This document shows, piece by piece, positions 12,786 through 22,952 of a stretch of DNA of 64,000 bases. Both the position numbers and the translations under genes were made by a program. Source of the DNA: Mycobacterium sp. 1245111.1. GTDB taxonomy: Bacteria; Actinomycetota; Actinomycetes; Mycobacteriales; Mycobacteriaceae. Numbering within the stretch: the stretch's first letter is position 1; the number at the start of each line of letters is the position of its first letter. The notes beneath the pieces are model-generated. The model had not been told where the DNA came from. It made no database searches and worked only from the letters and a program-made list of their open reading frames with translations. The DNA is taken from contig NZ_LZLV01000009.1 in NCBI RefSeq assembly GCF_001673405.1, positions 1-64,000 on the forward strand, read 5' to 3'.

Positions 12786-15349
12786 TGGCCCGCGGTTTTC
12801 AAGGTGCGATGCTGCGGGGCTTCGGCGCCCGCGACCACACCGCGACCGTGCTCGAAACCATCCGGATAGCACCGCATTTCGTGCGTATCCGGATGGAGTC
12901 GCCCACGCTGTTCTCCGACGCCCAGGCCGAGCCCGCGGCCTGGCTCAGGTTCTGGTTTCCCGACCCCGACGGGTCGACCACCGAATTCCAACGCGCGTAC
13001 ACGATTTCCGAGGCCGACGTGGCGGCCGGGCGGTTCGCGGTCGACGTGGTGCTGCACGACCCGGCCGGCCCGGCCTCGACGTGGGCCCGAACGGTCGAAC
13101 CCGGCGCGACCATCGCGGTGATGTCGTTGATGGGCTCGTCGCGATTCGACACACCCGACGAGCACCCGGCCGGCTACCTGTTGATCGGTGACTCGGCGTC
13201 CATACCGGGCATCAACGGGATCATCGGCATCGTCCCCGACGACGTGCCGATCGAGGTCTACCTCGAGCAGCACGACGACAACGACCGGCAGATCCCGATC
13301 GCGCAGCATCCGCGGTTGCGGCTGCACTGGGTCGACCGACGCGACGAGAAATCCCTTGCGGGCGCTATCGAAACCCGCGACTGGTCCGACTGGTATTGCT
13401 GGGCCACACCGGAAGCCGGCACGCTCAAGCACGTCCGGACCCGGCTACGCGACGACTTCGGCTTCCCTAAGTCCGAGATCCACGCGCAGGCCTACTGGAG
13501 CGCCGGGCGCGCGATGGGTACGCGGCGCGGCGACCAAGAGCCGGCGATCACCGCCGAGCCGGAAAGCGTTGTCGCCCAGGATGTACCGACGGCAGTCCAG
13601 GGGAGTTGGCGCACCCAGGCCGCAGGCCGGCTGCTCGCGCCGCTGCGCTCGGCGTTGATCGCCTCGGGCGTCTTGCAGGCCATCATTACGCTGGTCCAGT
13701 TGGCGCCGTTCGTGCTGCTCGTCGAACTCGCCCGGCAACTGGTGTCCGGCGCCGAGGCTTCGCAACTGAAACAGATCGGCTTGGCCGCCGTGGTGCTGCT
13801 CGGGACCGGCACCTTGCTGGGCGCCGCGCTGACGCTGTGGCTACATGTCGTCGACGCGCGGTTCGCCAGTGACCTGCGTTCGCGGCTGCTGAGCAAATTG
13901 TCGCGAGTCCCGTTGGGCTGGTTCACCGCTCGCGGATCGGGGTCGATCAAACAACTGGTCGCCGACGACACCCTGTCGCTGCACTACCTGGTCACCCACG
14001 CCATTCCGGACGCGGTCGCGGCGGTAGTCGCACCGCTGGCGGTGTTGGTCTACCTGTTCGTGGTCGACTGGCGGGTCGCGCTGGTGTTGTTCCTTCCCGT
14101 GTTGGTCTATCTGGTGCTGACGTCGTCGATGACGATTCAATCCGGCCCGAAAATCCCGCAGTCACAACGCTGGGCGGAGCGGATGGGCGGCGAGGCCGGC
14201 GCGTATCTCGAAGGCCAGCCGGTGATCCGGGTCTTCGGTGGTGCCGCTGCATCCAGCTTCCGGCGCAGGCTCGACGAGTACGTCGGGTTCCTCACCGAGT
14301 GGCAGCGTCCATTGGCCGGCAAGAAGACGTTGATGGATCTCGTCACCCGGCCCACCACATTCCTGTGGCTGATCGCCGCGACCGGCACGCTGTTGGTCAT
14401 CGGCGGCGACATGAATCCGGTCGACCTGTTGCCGTTCCTGTTGCTGGGCACCACCTTCGGCGCTCGGCTGCTCAACATCGCCTACGGACTGGGCGGGATC
14501 CGCGCCGGGCTGCTGGCCGCTCGCAGGCTGCAGATCGCGCTCGACGAGCCGGAACTCTCGGTGCGCGAAGAGCCGCGCAACGGCCCTGACGACTGCGTGG
14601 TGTTCGACCGGGTCACCTTTGGCTACCGGCCCGATGTGCCGGTAGTGCACGACGTCTCGTTAACGCTGCGGCCCGGCACGGTCACCGCACTGGTCGGCCC
14701 CTCGGGGTCGGGCAAGTCCACGCTGGCCGCTCTGCTGGCCCGCTTCTACGACGTGCAACAGGGCGCGATCACGGTTGGCGGCCACGATATTCGGTCGCTG
14801 ACCGCCGACGAGCTCTACACCCGAGTCGGATTCGTGCTGCAGGAAACCCAGCTCGTCCACGGCACCGTCGCCGAGAACATCGCCCTGGCCGTCCCCGACG
14901 CGACCCCCGCGCAGATCGAGGCAGCCGCCCGCGAGGCCCAAATCCACGAGCGCATCCTGCGACTGCCGAACGGCTACGACACCGTGCTCGGCGCGGCGAG
15001 CGGGCTGTCCGGCGGGGAACGTCAACGACTCACGATTGCCCGGGCGATCCTCGCCGACACGCCGGTCCTAATCCTCGACGAGGCGACCGCATTCGCCGAC
15101 CCCGAATCGGAATACCTTGTGCAGCAGGCACTCAACCGGCTGACTCGGGAGCGCACGGTCTTGGTGATCGCGCACCGCCTACACACCATCGCCGGGGCCG
15201 ATCAGATTGTCGTGCTCGACCACGGCCGCATCGCCGAGCAGGGCACCCACGACGAACTGCTGGCCGCCGACGGACGCTATCGACGCTTGTGGGACAGCGG
15301 CCGCCGCGAACCGGTCAGCGCGACGAGCACTCAGGAGGCCACCCGATGA
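12785..15349 (+). CDS. irtA: IrtA, ferri-mycobactin ABC importer subunit with siderophore-reductase domain
   Basis: 854 aa, similar in length to M. tuberculosis IrtA. The first ~270 residues form a siderophore-interacting FAD-binding domain, with R70-x-Y-T as flavin-binding signature. An exporter-type ABC membrane domain follows (~290-560), then an ATPase domain with Walker [10 protein letters not shown] (Lys 644), signature LSGGERQRL and Walker B LILDEAT. IrtA pairs with IrtB in the inner membrane to import ferric carboxymycobactin and reduce the iron. The start ATG lies in a TGATG overlap with the mbtH stop, so importer and biosynthesis genes are coupled; in M. tuberculosis irtAB is at a separate locus. 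Confidence 0.95.
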   Translation: MARGFQGAMLRGFGARDHTATVLETIRIAPHFVRIRMESPTLFSDAQAEPAAWLRFWFPDPDGSTTEFQRAYTISEADVAAGRFAVDVVLHDPAGPASTWARTVEPGATIAVMSLMGSSRFDTPDEHPAGYLLIGDSASIPGINGIIGIVPDDVPIEVYLEQHDDNDRQIPIAQHPRLRLHWVDRRDEKSLAGAIETRDWSDWYCWATPEAGTLKHVRTRLRDDFGFPKSEIHAQAYWSAGRAMGTRRGDQEPAITAEPESVVAQDVPTAVQGSWRTQAAGRLLAPLRSALIASGVLQAIITLVQLAPFVLLVELARQLVSGAEASQLKQIGLAAVVLLGTGTLLGAALTLWLHVVDARFASDLRSRLLSKLSRVPLGWFTARGSGSIKQLVADDTLSLHYLVTHAIPDAVAAVVAPLAVLVYLFVVDWRVALVLFLPVLVYLVLTSSMTIQSGPKIPQSQRWAERMGGEAGAYLEGQPVIRVFGGAAASSFRRRLDEYVGFLTEWQRPLAGKKTLMDLVTRPTTFLWLIAATGTLLVIGGDMNPVDLLPFLLLGTTFGARLLNIAYGLGGIRAGLLAARRLQIALDEPELSVREEPRNGPDDCVVFDRVTFGYRPDVPVVHDVSLTLRPGTVTALVGPSGSGKSTLAALLARFYDVQQGAITVGGHDIRSLTADELYTRVGFVLQETQLVHGTVAENIALAVPDATPAQIEAAAREAQIHERILRLPNGYDTVLGAASGLSGGERQRLTIARAILADTPVLILDEATAFADPESEYLVQQALNRLTRERTVLVIAHRLHTIAGADQIVVLDHGRIAEQGTHDELLAADGRYRRLWDSGRREPVSATSTQEATR

Positions 15350-17085
15350 TCCGCACCTGGATCGGCCTCGTCCCGCCGGAACGCCGGGGCAGGGTGATCG
15401 TGTACACCGTGCTCGCCCTGGTCTCGGTGATCGTGCGGGCCGTCGGCGCCGTGTTGCTCGTGCCGTTGGTGGGAGCGCTGTTCAGCGACGCTCCGCAGCG
15501 GGCGTTGATCTGGCTGGGCTGGCTCACCGCCGCGACCGCGGCCGGCTGGATCGTCGACACCGCCACTGCGCGAATCGGTTTCGATCTCGGCTTCGCTGTC
15601 CTCGACCATACCCAGCACGACGTCGCAGACCGGTTGCCCGATGTGCGCCTGGAATGGTTCGGTGCGGAGAACACCGCGACGGCACGGCAGGCGATCGCCG
15701 CGACCGGCCCAGAACTGGTCGGACTCGCCGTCAACCTGCTCACGCCGTTGGTCACCGCCGTGTTGCTGCCGGCCGCCATCGGGGTGGCGCTGCTGCCGGT
15801 GTCGTGGCAGCTCGGTGTCGCTGCGATGGGCGGTGTGCCACTGTTGCTCGGAGCGCTGTGGGCCTCGGCCCGGCTGGCCCGTCGCGCGGATCAGGCTGCC
15901 GCCGAAGCGAATACGTCGCTCACCGAGCGCATCATCGAGTTCGCCCGCACCCAGCAGGCATTGCGCGCGGCGCGCCGCGTCGAGCCGGCCCGCAGCATGG
16001 TCGGCGACGCGCTGGCCGCCCAGCACGGCGCCACGATGCGGCTGCTGACCATGCAGGTTCCCGGCCAGCTGCTGTTCAGCCTGGCCAGCCAGCTCGCGCT
16101 GATCCTGTTCGCCGGCGCGACAACGGCTTTGACCATCGCCCACACGCTGAGCGTGCCGGAGGCGATCGCGCTGATCGTGGTGATCGCCCGCTACCTGGAG
16201 CCGTTCACGTCGATCAGCGAGCTGGGCCCGGCCCTGGAAAGCACCCGCGCCACCCTCGAGCGGATCCGCGCGGTACTCGGTGCACCCGTCATGGCCGCCG
16301 GAACTCAACGCCGCCGTGCGGATGACCGCGCACCGCTGATCGAATTCGACGACGTCACGTTCAGTTACGACGGCGCGAGCGCACCGGTGCTGGACCGAGT
16401 CAGCTTCACGCTGCAACCGGGCACCACCACGGCGATCGTCGGACCGTCCGGATCGGGCAAGAGCACGATTCTGGCGCTCATCGCCGGGCTGTATCAGCCC
16501 GTCGAGGGCCGCGTTCTGGTCGACGGCGTCGACGTCGCCACATTGGACGCCGACGCCCGCCGGGCCGTCAGCAGCGTGGTGTTCCAGCATCCCTATCTGT
16601 TCCATGGGACGATCCGGGACAACGTCGCAGCCGGTGACCCCGCCGCAGGCGACGCGCAGTTCAGCAGGGCCGTCGCGCTGGCCCGCGTCGACGAACTCAC
16701 CAGCAGGCTGCCCGCCGGCGCCGACACCATCGTCGGCGAGGCGGGTACAGCGCTGTCCGGTGGCGAGCGCCAGCGGGTCAGCATCGCGCGCGCTCTGCTC
16801 AAGCCGGCCCCGATCCTGCTCGTCGACGAGGCGACCAGCGCGCTGGACACCGAGAACGAGGCCGCGGTGGTCGACGCGCTCACGGCCGACCCGCGGCCAC
16901 GGACCCGGGTGATCGTCGCCCACCGATTGGCCAGCATCCGGCACGCCGACCGGGTGTTGTTCCTCGACGCGGGCACGATCGTCGAGGACGGCACGGTCGA
17001 CGAACTGCTCACCGCGGGCGGTCGTTTCGACGATTTCTGGCGCCAGCAACGTGACGCCGCCGACTGGCGGATCCACGTCAACTAG
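15346..17085 (+). CDS. irtB: IrtB, ferri-mycobactin ABC importer subunit
   Basis: 579 aa, matching the usual IrtB length, with an ATGA overlap to irtA. An N-terminal exporter-fold membrane domain (~15-310) is followed by an ATPase domain: Walker [10 protein letters not shown] (Lys 372), signature LSGGERQRV and Walker B ILLVDEAT. There is no flavin domain, which separates it from IrtA. IrtA and IrtB form the heterodimeric inner-membrane importer. This is the last gene of the mycobactin block; 136 bp of non-coding sequence follow before cfp2, in which I saw no IdeR-like box. Confidence 0.95.
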   Translation: MIRTWIGLVPPERRGRVIVYTVLALVSVIVRAVGAVLLVPLVGALFSDAPQRALIWLGWLTAATAAGWIVDTATARIGFDLGFAVLDHTQHDVADRLPDVRLEWFGAENTATARQAIAATGPELVGLAVNLLTPLVTAVLLPAAIGVALLPVSWQLGVAAMGGVPLLLGALWASARLARRADQAAAEANTSLTERIIEFARTQQALRAARRVEPARSMVGDALAAQHGATMRLLTMQVPGQLLFSLASQLALILFAGATTALTIAHTLSVPEAIALIVVIARYLEPFTSISELGPALESTRATLERIRAVLGAPVMAAGTQRRRADDRAPLIEFDDVTFSYDGASAPVLDRVSFTLQPGTTTAIVGPSGSGKSTILALIAGLYQPVEGRVLVDGVDVATLDADARRAVSSVVFQHPYLFHGTIRDNVAAGDPAAGDAQFSRAVALARVDELTSRLPAGADTIVGEAGTALSGGERQRVSIARALLKPAPILLVDEATSALDTENEAAVVDALTADPRPRTRVIVAHRLASIRHADRVLFLDAGTIVEDGTVDELLTAGGRFDDFWRQQRDAADWRIHVN

Positions 17086-17221
17086 TCGCAGCCACACGCT
17101 CACCAGTGGTTTTGATGGGCGACAACGGGTAATACGACACGCCAGCATCAGGGTCGCGGCAGACCGCGCAACGACCAGCAGAATGACACCCGATGATCAC
17201 GTCCAAATCGAAGGGACAACG

Positions 17222-17734
17222 ATGACCATGAAATTCTTCGCCACCGGGGTGGCCGCCGTCGCCACCATTGGTGCCGCCGCGGCCGGCGCGACGGCACTGA
17301 CCGTCGGCGTCGCGCCCCAGATCGTGCCCGTCGTGCACAACGCACCGCTCGACCCGCCGCCGCCGGCGCCCGGCCAGCCACCGCTTCCGGCCCCCGAGCA
17401 GCTGGCCGACCTGTGCACCCGCGTCACCGACCCCGGCGTGAACTACGAGACCAAAGTGGGCCTGGTGGAAAACGGCATAACGTCGGGCGAGGGCCACGTG
17501 GCCGACCACGACCTGCGCAAGGCCTACCGCAACGGAAACTTCCCGGAACAGTTCAACGTCACCAACATCCAGCCGATCCCGGGCAACGGGGTCAAAGCCG
17601 ACGTCGGCATTACGGGCCCCAAGTTTGCCGGGCCGGTCGAAAAGACCCTCGTGTTCGTCGACCAGGGCGGCACGTGGATGCTGCAGCACGACTCCGCACT
17701 TGCGCTGGTGCAGGCGGCCACCGCCGTCAACTGA
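17222..17734 (+). CDS. cfp2: CFP2/MTB12-like secreted low-molecular-weight antigen
   Basis: 170 aa. It has an N-terminal signal peptide (MTMKFFATGVAAVATIGAAAAGATA), then a proline-rich linker (PPPPAPGQPPLPAPEQL) and a compact domain of about 115 residues, the layout of mycobacterial CFP2/MTB12 (~168 aa). Start ATG 17222 was chosen because GAAGGGA lies just upstream; ATG 17228 is the alternative. The function is unknown; the family is exported and antigenic. Position next to the mbt genes and before the Rv2375/hrcA pair matches M. tuberculosis. It is convergent with the next gene, with 8 bp between stops. Confidence 0.9.
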   Translation: MTMKFFATGVAAVATIGAAAAGATALTVGVAPQIVPVVHNAPLDPPPPAPGQPPLPAPEQLADLCTRVTDPGVNYETKVGLVENGITSGEGHVADHDLRKAYRNGNFPEQFNVTNIQPIPGNGVKADVGITGPKFAGPVEKTLVFVDQGGTWMLQHDSALALVQAATAVN

Positions 17735-17742
17735 ACGGCGGG

Positions 17743-18063
17743 CTAGGCCTGATCGGCCTGCTGGCTGACCGCGTCCAGATCGAGCAGCCGCGCGTGCAGG
17801 ACGGTGCGATTCCGCAACGCCGACCGCACCGCGCGGTGCAGGCCGTCCTCGAGGTAGATGACGCCTTTCCACAGCACGGCGTGGGGGAAGAGGTCACCGT
17901 AGAAGGTGGAGTCCTCTGACAGCAGGCGGTCCAGCGCCAGCACTGTTGTCGTGGTGACGATCTCATCGAGCCGGATCTGTCGCGGCGGAATCCGCGACCA
18001 GTCCCGGTAGGACAGGTTGTGGTCTGGGTACGGTTTGCCGTCGCGCACGCCTTTGAAGATCAT
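17743..18063 (-). CDS. Conserved hypothetical protein (Rv2375-like), possible ParB-like fold
   Basis: 106 aa from ATG at 18063, corresponding in position and length to M. tuberculosis Rv2375. The sequence has IPPRQIRLDEI in the first third and YLEDGLHRAVRSAL near residue 70. The second resembles the DGxHRxxAA box of the ParB/sulfiredoxin-like fold, so nucleotide or nucleic-acid binding is possible, but this is inference from a short motif. It is divergent from hrcA, with 93 bp between starts, and convergent with cfp2. The in-frame extension further upstream would run antisense through hrcA and was not accepted. Confidence 0.72.
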   Translation of the reverse strand: MIFKGVRDGKPYPDHNLSYRDWSRIPPRQIRLDEIVTTTTVLALDRLLSEDSTFYGDLFPHAVLWKGVIYLEDGLHRAVRSALRNRTVLHARLLDLDAVSQQADQA

Positions 18064-18156
18064 CTCCGGCGCTGCCTCCCCGATGCGGCCATGCAGGACA
18101 GGGTAGTCGCTGGTGGTCCCCGTAAACTGGGCGGAGGTTAGGAGGGCCAAGCGAAG

Positions 18157-19200
18157 ATGAGCACTGCCGATGAGCGTCGCTTTCAGGTGCTGCAAGCGAT
18201 CGTCGCCGACTTCGTCGCGACCAAGGAGCCGATCGGCTCCAAGTCGCTGGTCGACCGCCACAACCTCGGCGTCTCGTCGGCGACCGTGCGTAACGACATG
18301 GCCGTCCTCGAAGCCGAGGGCTACATCACCCAGCCGCACACAAGCTCCGGCCGGGTGCCGACGGAGAAGGGTTACCGCGAGTTCGTCGACCGGCTCGACG
18401 GCGTCAAGCCGCTGTCGGTGGCCGAACGCCGTGCCATCCAGAGCTTCTTGGAATCCGGCGTCGACCTCGACGACGTTCTGCGGCGCGCTGTCCGGCTGCT
18501 GGCCCAGCTGACCCGTCAGGTCGCCGTCGTGCAGTACCCGACGCTGTCGACGTCGACCGTGCGGCACTTGGAAGTGATCGCGCTGACCCCGGCGCGGCTG
18601 CTGATGGTGGTGATCACCGACACCGGCCGGGTGGACCAGCGCGTGGTCGAACTCGGCGACGTCATCGACGACCACCAGCTGTCGCAGCTGCGGGAGATGC
18701 TCGGGCAGGCGCTGGAAGGCAAGAAGCTGTCGGCGGCATCGGTCGCGGTGGCCGACCTGGCCGCTCAACTCGACGGTCGTGGCGGCCAGTCCAAGAGCCT
18801 CAGCGACGCGGTCGGCCGGTCGGCCACCGTGCTGCTGGAGTCGCTGGTCGAGCACACCGAGGAGCGGCTGCTGCTGGGCGGCACCGCCAACCTGACCCGC
18901 AACACCGCCGACTTCGGCGGCTCGCTGCGCTCGATCCTGGAGGCACTCGAGGAGCAGGTCGTCGTCTTGAAGTTGCTGGCCGCCCAGCAGGAGGCCGGCA
19001 AGGTCACCGTCCGCATCGGACACGAGACGGAGGCCGAGCAGATGGCGGGCACATCGGTGGTGTCCACCACCTATGGCACCCTCGACACTGTCTACGGCGG
19101 CATGGGTGTGCTCGGGCCCACTCGAATGGACTACCCGGGAACTATCGCTAGTGTCGCTGCGGTTGCTCTCTACATCGGCGAAGTGCTGGGTACACGGTGA
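18157..19200 (+). CDS. hrcA: HrcA heat-shock repressor
   Basis: 347 aa. The N-terminal winged helix-turn-helix is typical ([20 protein letters not shown]), followed by the [18 protein letters not shown] segment and the long C-terminal HrcA domain. HrcA binds CIRCE inverted repeats to repress groE-type chaperone operons. A good ribosome site (AGGAGGG, 18140-18146) lies ten bases before the ATG. I found no CIRCE-like repeat in the short upstream gap, so autoregulation through CIRCE is not supported here. It is followed 78 bp later by dnaJ2, the usual mycobacterial pair. Confidence 0.95.
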   Translation: MSTADERRFQVLQAIVADFVATKEPIGSKSLVDRHNLGVSSATVRNDMAVLEAEGYITQPHTSSGRVPTEKGYREFVDRLDGVKPLSVAERRAIQSFLESGVDLDDVLRRAVRLLAQLTRQVAVVQYPTLSTSTVRHLEVIALTPARLLMVVITDTGRVDQRVVELGDVIDDHQLSQLREMLGQALEGKKLSAASVAVADLAAQLDGRGGQSKSLSDAVGRSATVLLESLVEHTEERLLLGGTANLTRNTADFGGSLRSILEALEEQVVVLKLLAAQQEAGKVTVRIGHETEAEQMAGTSVVSTTYGTLDTVYGGMGVLGPTRMDYPGTIASVAAVALYIGEVLGTR

Positions 19201-19278
19201 CTCCACTTTGCAGGCACAATTCATGGATGGCCGTCGATTCACGGCTGAGTAAGGCCTAAGGGCCCAGGAAGGTCAAGC

Positions 19279-20424
19279 GTGGCACGCGACTATTACGGTC
19301 TGCTCGGCGTGGGCAAGAACGCGAGCGATACGGAGCTCAAGCGCGCGTATCGCAAGCTGGCCCGCGAACTGCACCCCGACGTCAACCCCGACGAAGCCGC
19401 GCAGGCGAAGTTCAAGGAGATCAGCGTCGCCTACGAGGTGCTGTCTGACCCGGAGAAGCGGCGCATCGTCGACCTGGGCGGCGACCCGCTGGAGAACGCG
19501 GCGGCCGCGGGTGGTGGCGGCTTCGGGGGCTTTGGCGGTCTGGGTGACGTCTTCGAAGCGTTCTTCGGCGGCGGCGCGACCTCGCGCGGTCCGGTCGGCC
19601 GGGTCCGGCCGGGTTCGGACTCGCTGCTGCGGATGCGGCTCGACCTCACCGAATGCGCGACCGGTGTGAGCAAGCAGGTCACCGTCGACACCGCGGTGCT
19701 CTGCGACCGATGCCAGGGCCGCGGCACCAACGGCAACTCGCAGCCCGTGTCGTGCGACACCTGCGGCGGTCGCGGCGAAGTGCAAACCGTCCAGCGGTCG
19801 CTGCTCGGCCAGGTGATGACAGCGCGTCCCTGCCCGACCTGCCGCGGCGTCGGCGAGGTCATCCCCGACCCGTGCCATCAGTGCGGCGGCGACGGACGGG
19901 TGCAGGCCCGCCGCGAGATAACCGTCAAGATTCCCGCCGGCGTCGGCGACGGCATGCGGGTCCGGCTCGCCGCTCAGGGTGAAGTGGGCCCCGGTGGGGG
20001 ACCGGCCGGTGACCTGTACGTCGAGATCCACGAGCAGCCGCACGACATCTTCGTGCGCGACGGCGACGACCTGCACTGCACGATCTCGGTGCCGATGGTC
20101 GACGCCGCGCTGGGCACCACGGTGACCATCGACGCGATCCTCGACGGCCTGACCGAGATCACCATTCCTCCTGGGACACAACCCAATTCGGTGACCACCC
20201 GTCGCGGTCACGGCATGCCGCATCTGCGTTCCGGGGCGCGCGGCGATCTGCACGTGCACGTCGACGTGGTGGTGCCCGAGCGGCTCGATAACCAGGACGC
20301 CGAGGTGCTGCGCGAGTTCAAGAGTCGGCGCACCCGCGACGTCGCCGAGGTCAAGTCGACCCACGCCTCCGCGACCAACGGCGGGTTGTTCAGCCGGCTG
20401 CGCGAAACGTTCACCGGCCGCTAA
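19279..20424 (+). CDS. dnaJ2: DnaJ2 chaperone (Hsp40)
   Basis: 381 aa, GTG start preceded by AGGAAGG. It is a full type-I DnaJ. The J domain (~1-70) carries the HPD motif in [11 protein letters not shown] Gly/Phe-rich linker follows (~75-105). The zinc-binding region has four CxxCxGxG repeats ([32 protein letters not shown]), and the C-terminal substrate-binding domain follows. It delivers unfolded proteins to DnaK and stimulates its ATPase. It lies directly downstream of hrcA and abuts the TTG of rsmE with no spacer. Confidence 0.96.
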   Translation: MARDYYGLLGVGKNASDTELKRAYRKLARELHPDVNPDEAAQAKFKEISVAYEVLSDPEKRRIVDLGGDPLENAAAAGGGGFGGFGGLGDVFEAFFGGGATSRGPVGRVRPGSDSLLRMRLDLTECATGVSKQVTVDTAVLCDRCQGRGTNGNSQPVSCDTCGGRGEVQTVQRSLLGQVMTARPCPTCRGVGEVIPDPCHQCGGDGRVQARREITVKIPAGVGDGMRVRLAAQGEVGPGGGPAGDLYVEIHEQPHDIFVRDGDDLHCTISVPMVDAALGTTVTIDAILDGLTEITIPPGTQPNSVTTRRGHGMPHLRSGARGDLHVHVDVVVPERLDNQDAEVLREFKSRRTRDVAEVKSTHASATNGGLFSRLRETFTGR

Positions 20425-21177
20425 TTGGCCGGCCTGTTTTACATCGACTCGCTGCCCGACAGCGGTGAGCTTGCCGTCGTCGACGGCGACGAAGGCTTCC
20501 ATGCCGCCACGGTGCGACGCATCCGGGTCGGCGAGGAGTTGGTTCTCGGCGACGGAGACGGCGGGGTGGCCCGCTGCGTCGTCGAGGAAACCGCGCGAGA
20601 CGGGCTTAGGGCCAGGGTGCTAGAGCGGCGGCAGGTGCCGGCCGCCTCGCCGCCGGTGACAGTGGTTCAGGCGTTGCCCAAATCCGAGCGCTCCGAGCTG
20701 GCGATCGAGCTGGCCACCGAAGCCGGCGCGGACGCGCTGGTGGCCTGGCAGGCCGCGCGTTGCGTGGCTCGCTGGGACGGCGCCCGCGCCGACAAAGGTT
20801 TGCGGCGCTGGCGAGCGGTAGCGCGGGCCGCCGCGCAGCAGTCGCGGCGGGCCTACCTGCCCGCCGTGGACGGCGTGTGGTCCACCACGACGTTGGTCAC
20901 CCGGATCGGCGAGGTGGTGGCAACGGGTGGCATCGTCCTGGCGCTGGACGCCGAGGCCGCCGGGCCGCTGACGGATCTGAGCCTGGCGCAGGCGAAGTCG
21001 GTGATGTTGGTAGTCGGTCCCGAGGGTGGCATCGCTGGCGACGAGTTGACCGCGATCGTCGACGCCGGGGCGACGTCCGTACGACTGGGCCCGACCGTGT
21101 TGCGCACCTCGACCGCGGCGGCCGTCGCGTTGGGCGCGCTGGGTGTGCTGACACCGCGCTGGTCGCAGCCTGACTGA
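20425..21177 (+). CDS. rsmE: RsmE, 16S rRNA m3U1498 methyltransferase
   Basis: 250 aa, TTG start immediately after the dnaJ2 stop; no better start exists without losing the conserved N-terminus ([11 protein letters not shown]). An N-terminal PUA-like RNA-binding domain (~1-75) is followed by a SPOUT methyltransferase domain with [13 protein letters not shown] and the knot region [14 protein letters not shown]. RsmE methylates N3 of U1498 in 16S rRNA using SAM. It is part of the hrcA-dnaJ2-rsmE group. Confidence 0.92.
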   Translation: MAGLFYIDSLPDSGELAVVDGDEGFHAATVRRIRVGEELVLGDGDGGVARCVVEETARDGLRARVLERRQVPAASPPVTVVQALPKSERSELAIELATEAGADALVAWQAARCVARWDGARADKGLRRWRAVARAAAQQSRRAYLPAVDGVWSTTTLVTRIGEVVATGGIVLALDAEAAGPLTDLSLAQAKSVMLVVGPEGGIAGDELTAIVDAGATSVRLGPTVLRTSTAAAVALGALGVLTPRWSQPD

Positions 21178-21193
21178 TGGCGTTTTTGCGCGC

Positions 21194-21250
21194 CGAGATC
21201 GACGTGAGCGTGACTTGTTCTCGACTTTCCCCACGCTGTTGTCGATCTCG
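21194..21250. repeat. 10-bp perfect inverted repeat in the rsmE-phoH gap
   Basis: CGAGATCGAC (21194-21203) is repeated inverted as GTCGATCTCG (21241-21250), with a 37-base spacer. The element starts 14 bases after the rsmE stop, so it could be an rsmE 3' hairpin or a remnant of a dispersed mycobacterial repeat. No U-tract follows. A 68-codon frame across this gap has cysteine/arginine-rich, unconvincing composition and is not called. Confidence 0.4.
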
Positions 21251-21298
21251 ACGCTGCTGCTCGCGGGCATGCAGTCCGTTGCTCGGCACGGCTAAGCA

Positions 21299-21328
21299 TT
21301 GGGCTCGTCGACCGGGCGGCGGTAGAAT
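21299..21328 (+). promoter_or_regulatory. Candidate sigma-A-type promoter for phoH
   Basis: TTGGGC (21299-21304) and TAGAAT (21323-21328) are separated by 18 bases, a good mycobacterial housekeeping arrangement. A transcript would start near 21335, leaving ~45 bases of leader before the phoH GTG. This suggests phoH and the genes after it can be transcribed separately from rsmE. Confidence 0.45.
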
Positions 21329-21379
21329 CGAAACGCTAACCCGCTGCATACACCACAGAAAGCAGGCTTTAGAACACAC

Positions 21380-22414
21380 GTGACGCCTCGCGAAACCAAC
21401 GCTGCTGGCCCGTCCACATCCTCGGTTCGCAGCAGCATCGACGTTCCGCCCGACCTCGTCATGGGCCTGCTCGGTTCCGCCGACGAAAATCTCCGCGCAC
21501 TCGAACGCGTCCTGGCCGCGGATCTGCATGTGCGCGGCAACGCGGTGACGATCTCCGGTGAGCCCGCCGACGTCGCGCTCGCCGAACGGGTGCTCGCCGA
21601 GCTTGTCGCGATCGTCGCCGGTGGCCAGCAGCTCACGACGGAAGGGGTGCGGCACAGCGTCGCGATGATGGTCGGAACCGGCAACGAGTCACCGGCCGAG
21701 GTGCTGACGCTGGACATCCTGTCCCGCCGCGGCAAGACGATTCGTCCCAAGACCCTCAACCAGAAGCGCTACGTCGACGCGATCGACGATCACACCATCG
21801 TGTTCGGGATCGGCCCGGCCGGCACCGGCAAGACCTATCTGGCCATGGCCAAGGCGGTCAACGCGCTGCAGACCAAGCAGGTCACCCGCATCATCTTGAC
21901 CCGGCCGGCGGTGGAAGCCGGTGAGCGCCTTGGCTTTCTGCCAGGCTCGCTGAGTGAGAAGATCGATCCGTATCTTCGTCCGCTCTACGACGCGCTGCAC
22001 GACATGATGGACCCCGAGCTGATCCCGAAGCTGATGTCGTCGGGCGTAATCGAGGTTGCGCCACTGGCATACATGCGCGGTAGAACGCTCAACGATGCGT
22101 TCATCATCCTCGACGAGGCTCAGAACACCACCGCCGAGCAGATGAAGATGTTCCTCACCCGGCTCGGCTTCAGTTCCAAAGTCGTTGTCACCGGCGATGT
22201 TACGCAGATCGACCTGCCGGGTAACAGTCGATCGGGCTTACGCGCGGCGGTCGACATCCTCGACGGAATCGACGACATCCACATCTCGGAACTCACCAGC
22301 GCCGACGTGGTTCGCCACCGGCTGGTCTCCGAAATCGTGGACGCCTACGCGCGCCACGAGCAGCCCGGGCTGACGATGAACCGGGCCGCGCGCCGCGGCT
22401 CGGGTCGCCGGTGA
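21380..22414 (+). CDS. phoH: PhoH-like ATPase
   Basis: 344 aa, GTG start. The single PhoH domain contains Walker [17 protein letters not shown] (~residues 145-160) and a Walker B region [11 protein letters not shown], followed by [11 protein letters not shown]. This is the family of M. tuberculosis PhoH1 (Rv2368c); PhoH2 is a different, fused protein. PhoH proteins are ATPases linked to RNA metabolism. Its constant neighbour ybeY begins four bases downstream, which fits a shared role in RNA processing or ribosome quality control. Confidence 0.92.
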   Translation: MTPRETNAAGPSTSSVRSSIDVPPDLVMGLLGSADENLRALERVLAADLHVRGNAVTISGEPADVALAERVLAELVAIVAGGQQLTTEGVRHSVAMMVGTGNESPAEVLTLDILSRRGKTIRPKTLNQKRYVDAIDDHTIVFGIGPAGTGKTYLAMAKAVNALQTKQVTRIILTRPAVEAGERLGFLPGSLSEKIDPYLRPLYDALHDMMDPELIPKLMSSGVIEVAPLAYMRGRTLNDAFIILDEAQNTTAEQMKMFLTRLGFSSKVVVTGDVTQIDLPGNSRSGLRAAVDILDGIDDIHISELTSADVVRHRLVSEIVDAYARHEQPGLTMNRAARRGSGRR

Positions 22415-22418
22415 CCTT

Positions 22419-22952
22419 ATGACGATCGAGGTCGCCAACGAATCCGGATTCGACGTTGCCGAATCCGAATTGATCAGCGTCGCAAAGTTTGTGATCACCC
22501 AGATGGACGTCAATCCGGCGGCGGAGCTGTCGATGGTGTTGCTGGACACCGCGGCCATGGCCGACCTGCACATGCGGTGGATGGATCTACCCGGACCGAC
22601 CGATGTGATGAGTTTCCCGATGGATGAGCTCGAGCCCGGTGGTCGCCCGGACGCGCCCGAACCGGGTCCGGCGATGCTCGGTGACATCGTGCTGTGTCCC
22701 GAATTCGCCGCCGAGCAGGCGGCTGCGGCAGGCCACTCGTTGGGACATGAGTTGGCGCTGTTGACAATTCACGGTGTGCTGCACCTGCTCGGCTACGACC
22801 ACGCCGAGCCGGACGAAGAAAAAGAGATGTTCGGCCTGCAGCATCGCCTGCTCGAGGAGTGGGTCGCCGACCAGGTGCAGTTCTATCGCGAGCAACGTCA
22901 GCAGGATCGCGATCAGCGATTGCTGGACAAATCAAGGTATTTCGACAATTGA
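22419..22952 (+). CDS. ybeY: YbeY, single-strand endoribonuclease / rRNA maturation factor
   Basis: 177 aa. The zinc-site signature [11 protein letters not shown] with its three histidines is intact near residues 117-127. The upstream segment [12 protein letters not shown] is also typical. YbeY is a zinc metalloribonuclease needed for 16S rRNA 3' maturation and ribosome quality control. It sits four bases after phoH and its TGA overlaps the TTG start of the next gene. Confidence 0.95.
   Translation: MTIEVANESGFDVAESELISVAKFVITQMDVNPAAELSMVLLDTAAMADLHMRWMDLPGPTDVMSFPMDELEPGGRPDAPEPGPAMLGDIVLCPEFAAEQAAAAGHSLGHELALLTIHGVLHLLGYDHAEPDEEKEMFGLQHRLLEEWVADQVQFYREQRQQDRDQRLLDKSRYFDN

Noticed and set aside
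17086-17221. IdeR iron box between irtB and cfp2
   Set aside because: No TTAGGTTAGGCTAACCTAA-like palindrome is visible; the mbt iron box is expected upstream of the window.
18064-18156. CIRCE element upstream of hrcA
   Set aside because: I looked for TTAGCACTC-N9-GAGTGCTAA or a close variant in the gap and did not find it.
21177-21383. 68-codon frame between rsmE and phoH
   Set aside because: The composition is Cys/Arg-rich, it contains a likely phoH promoter and an inverted repeat, and it overlaps the phoH start; treated as non-coding.
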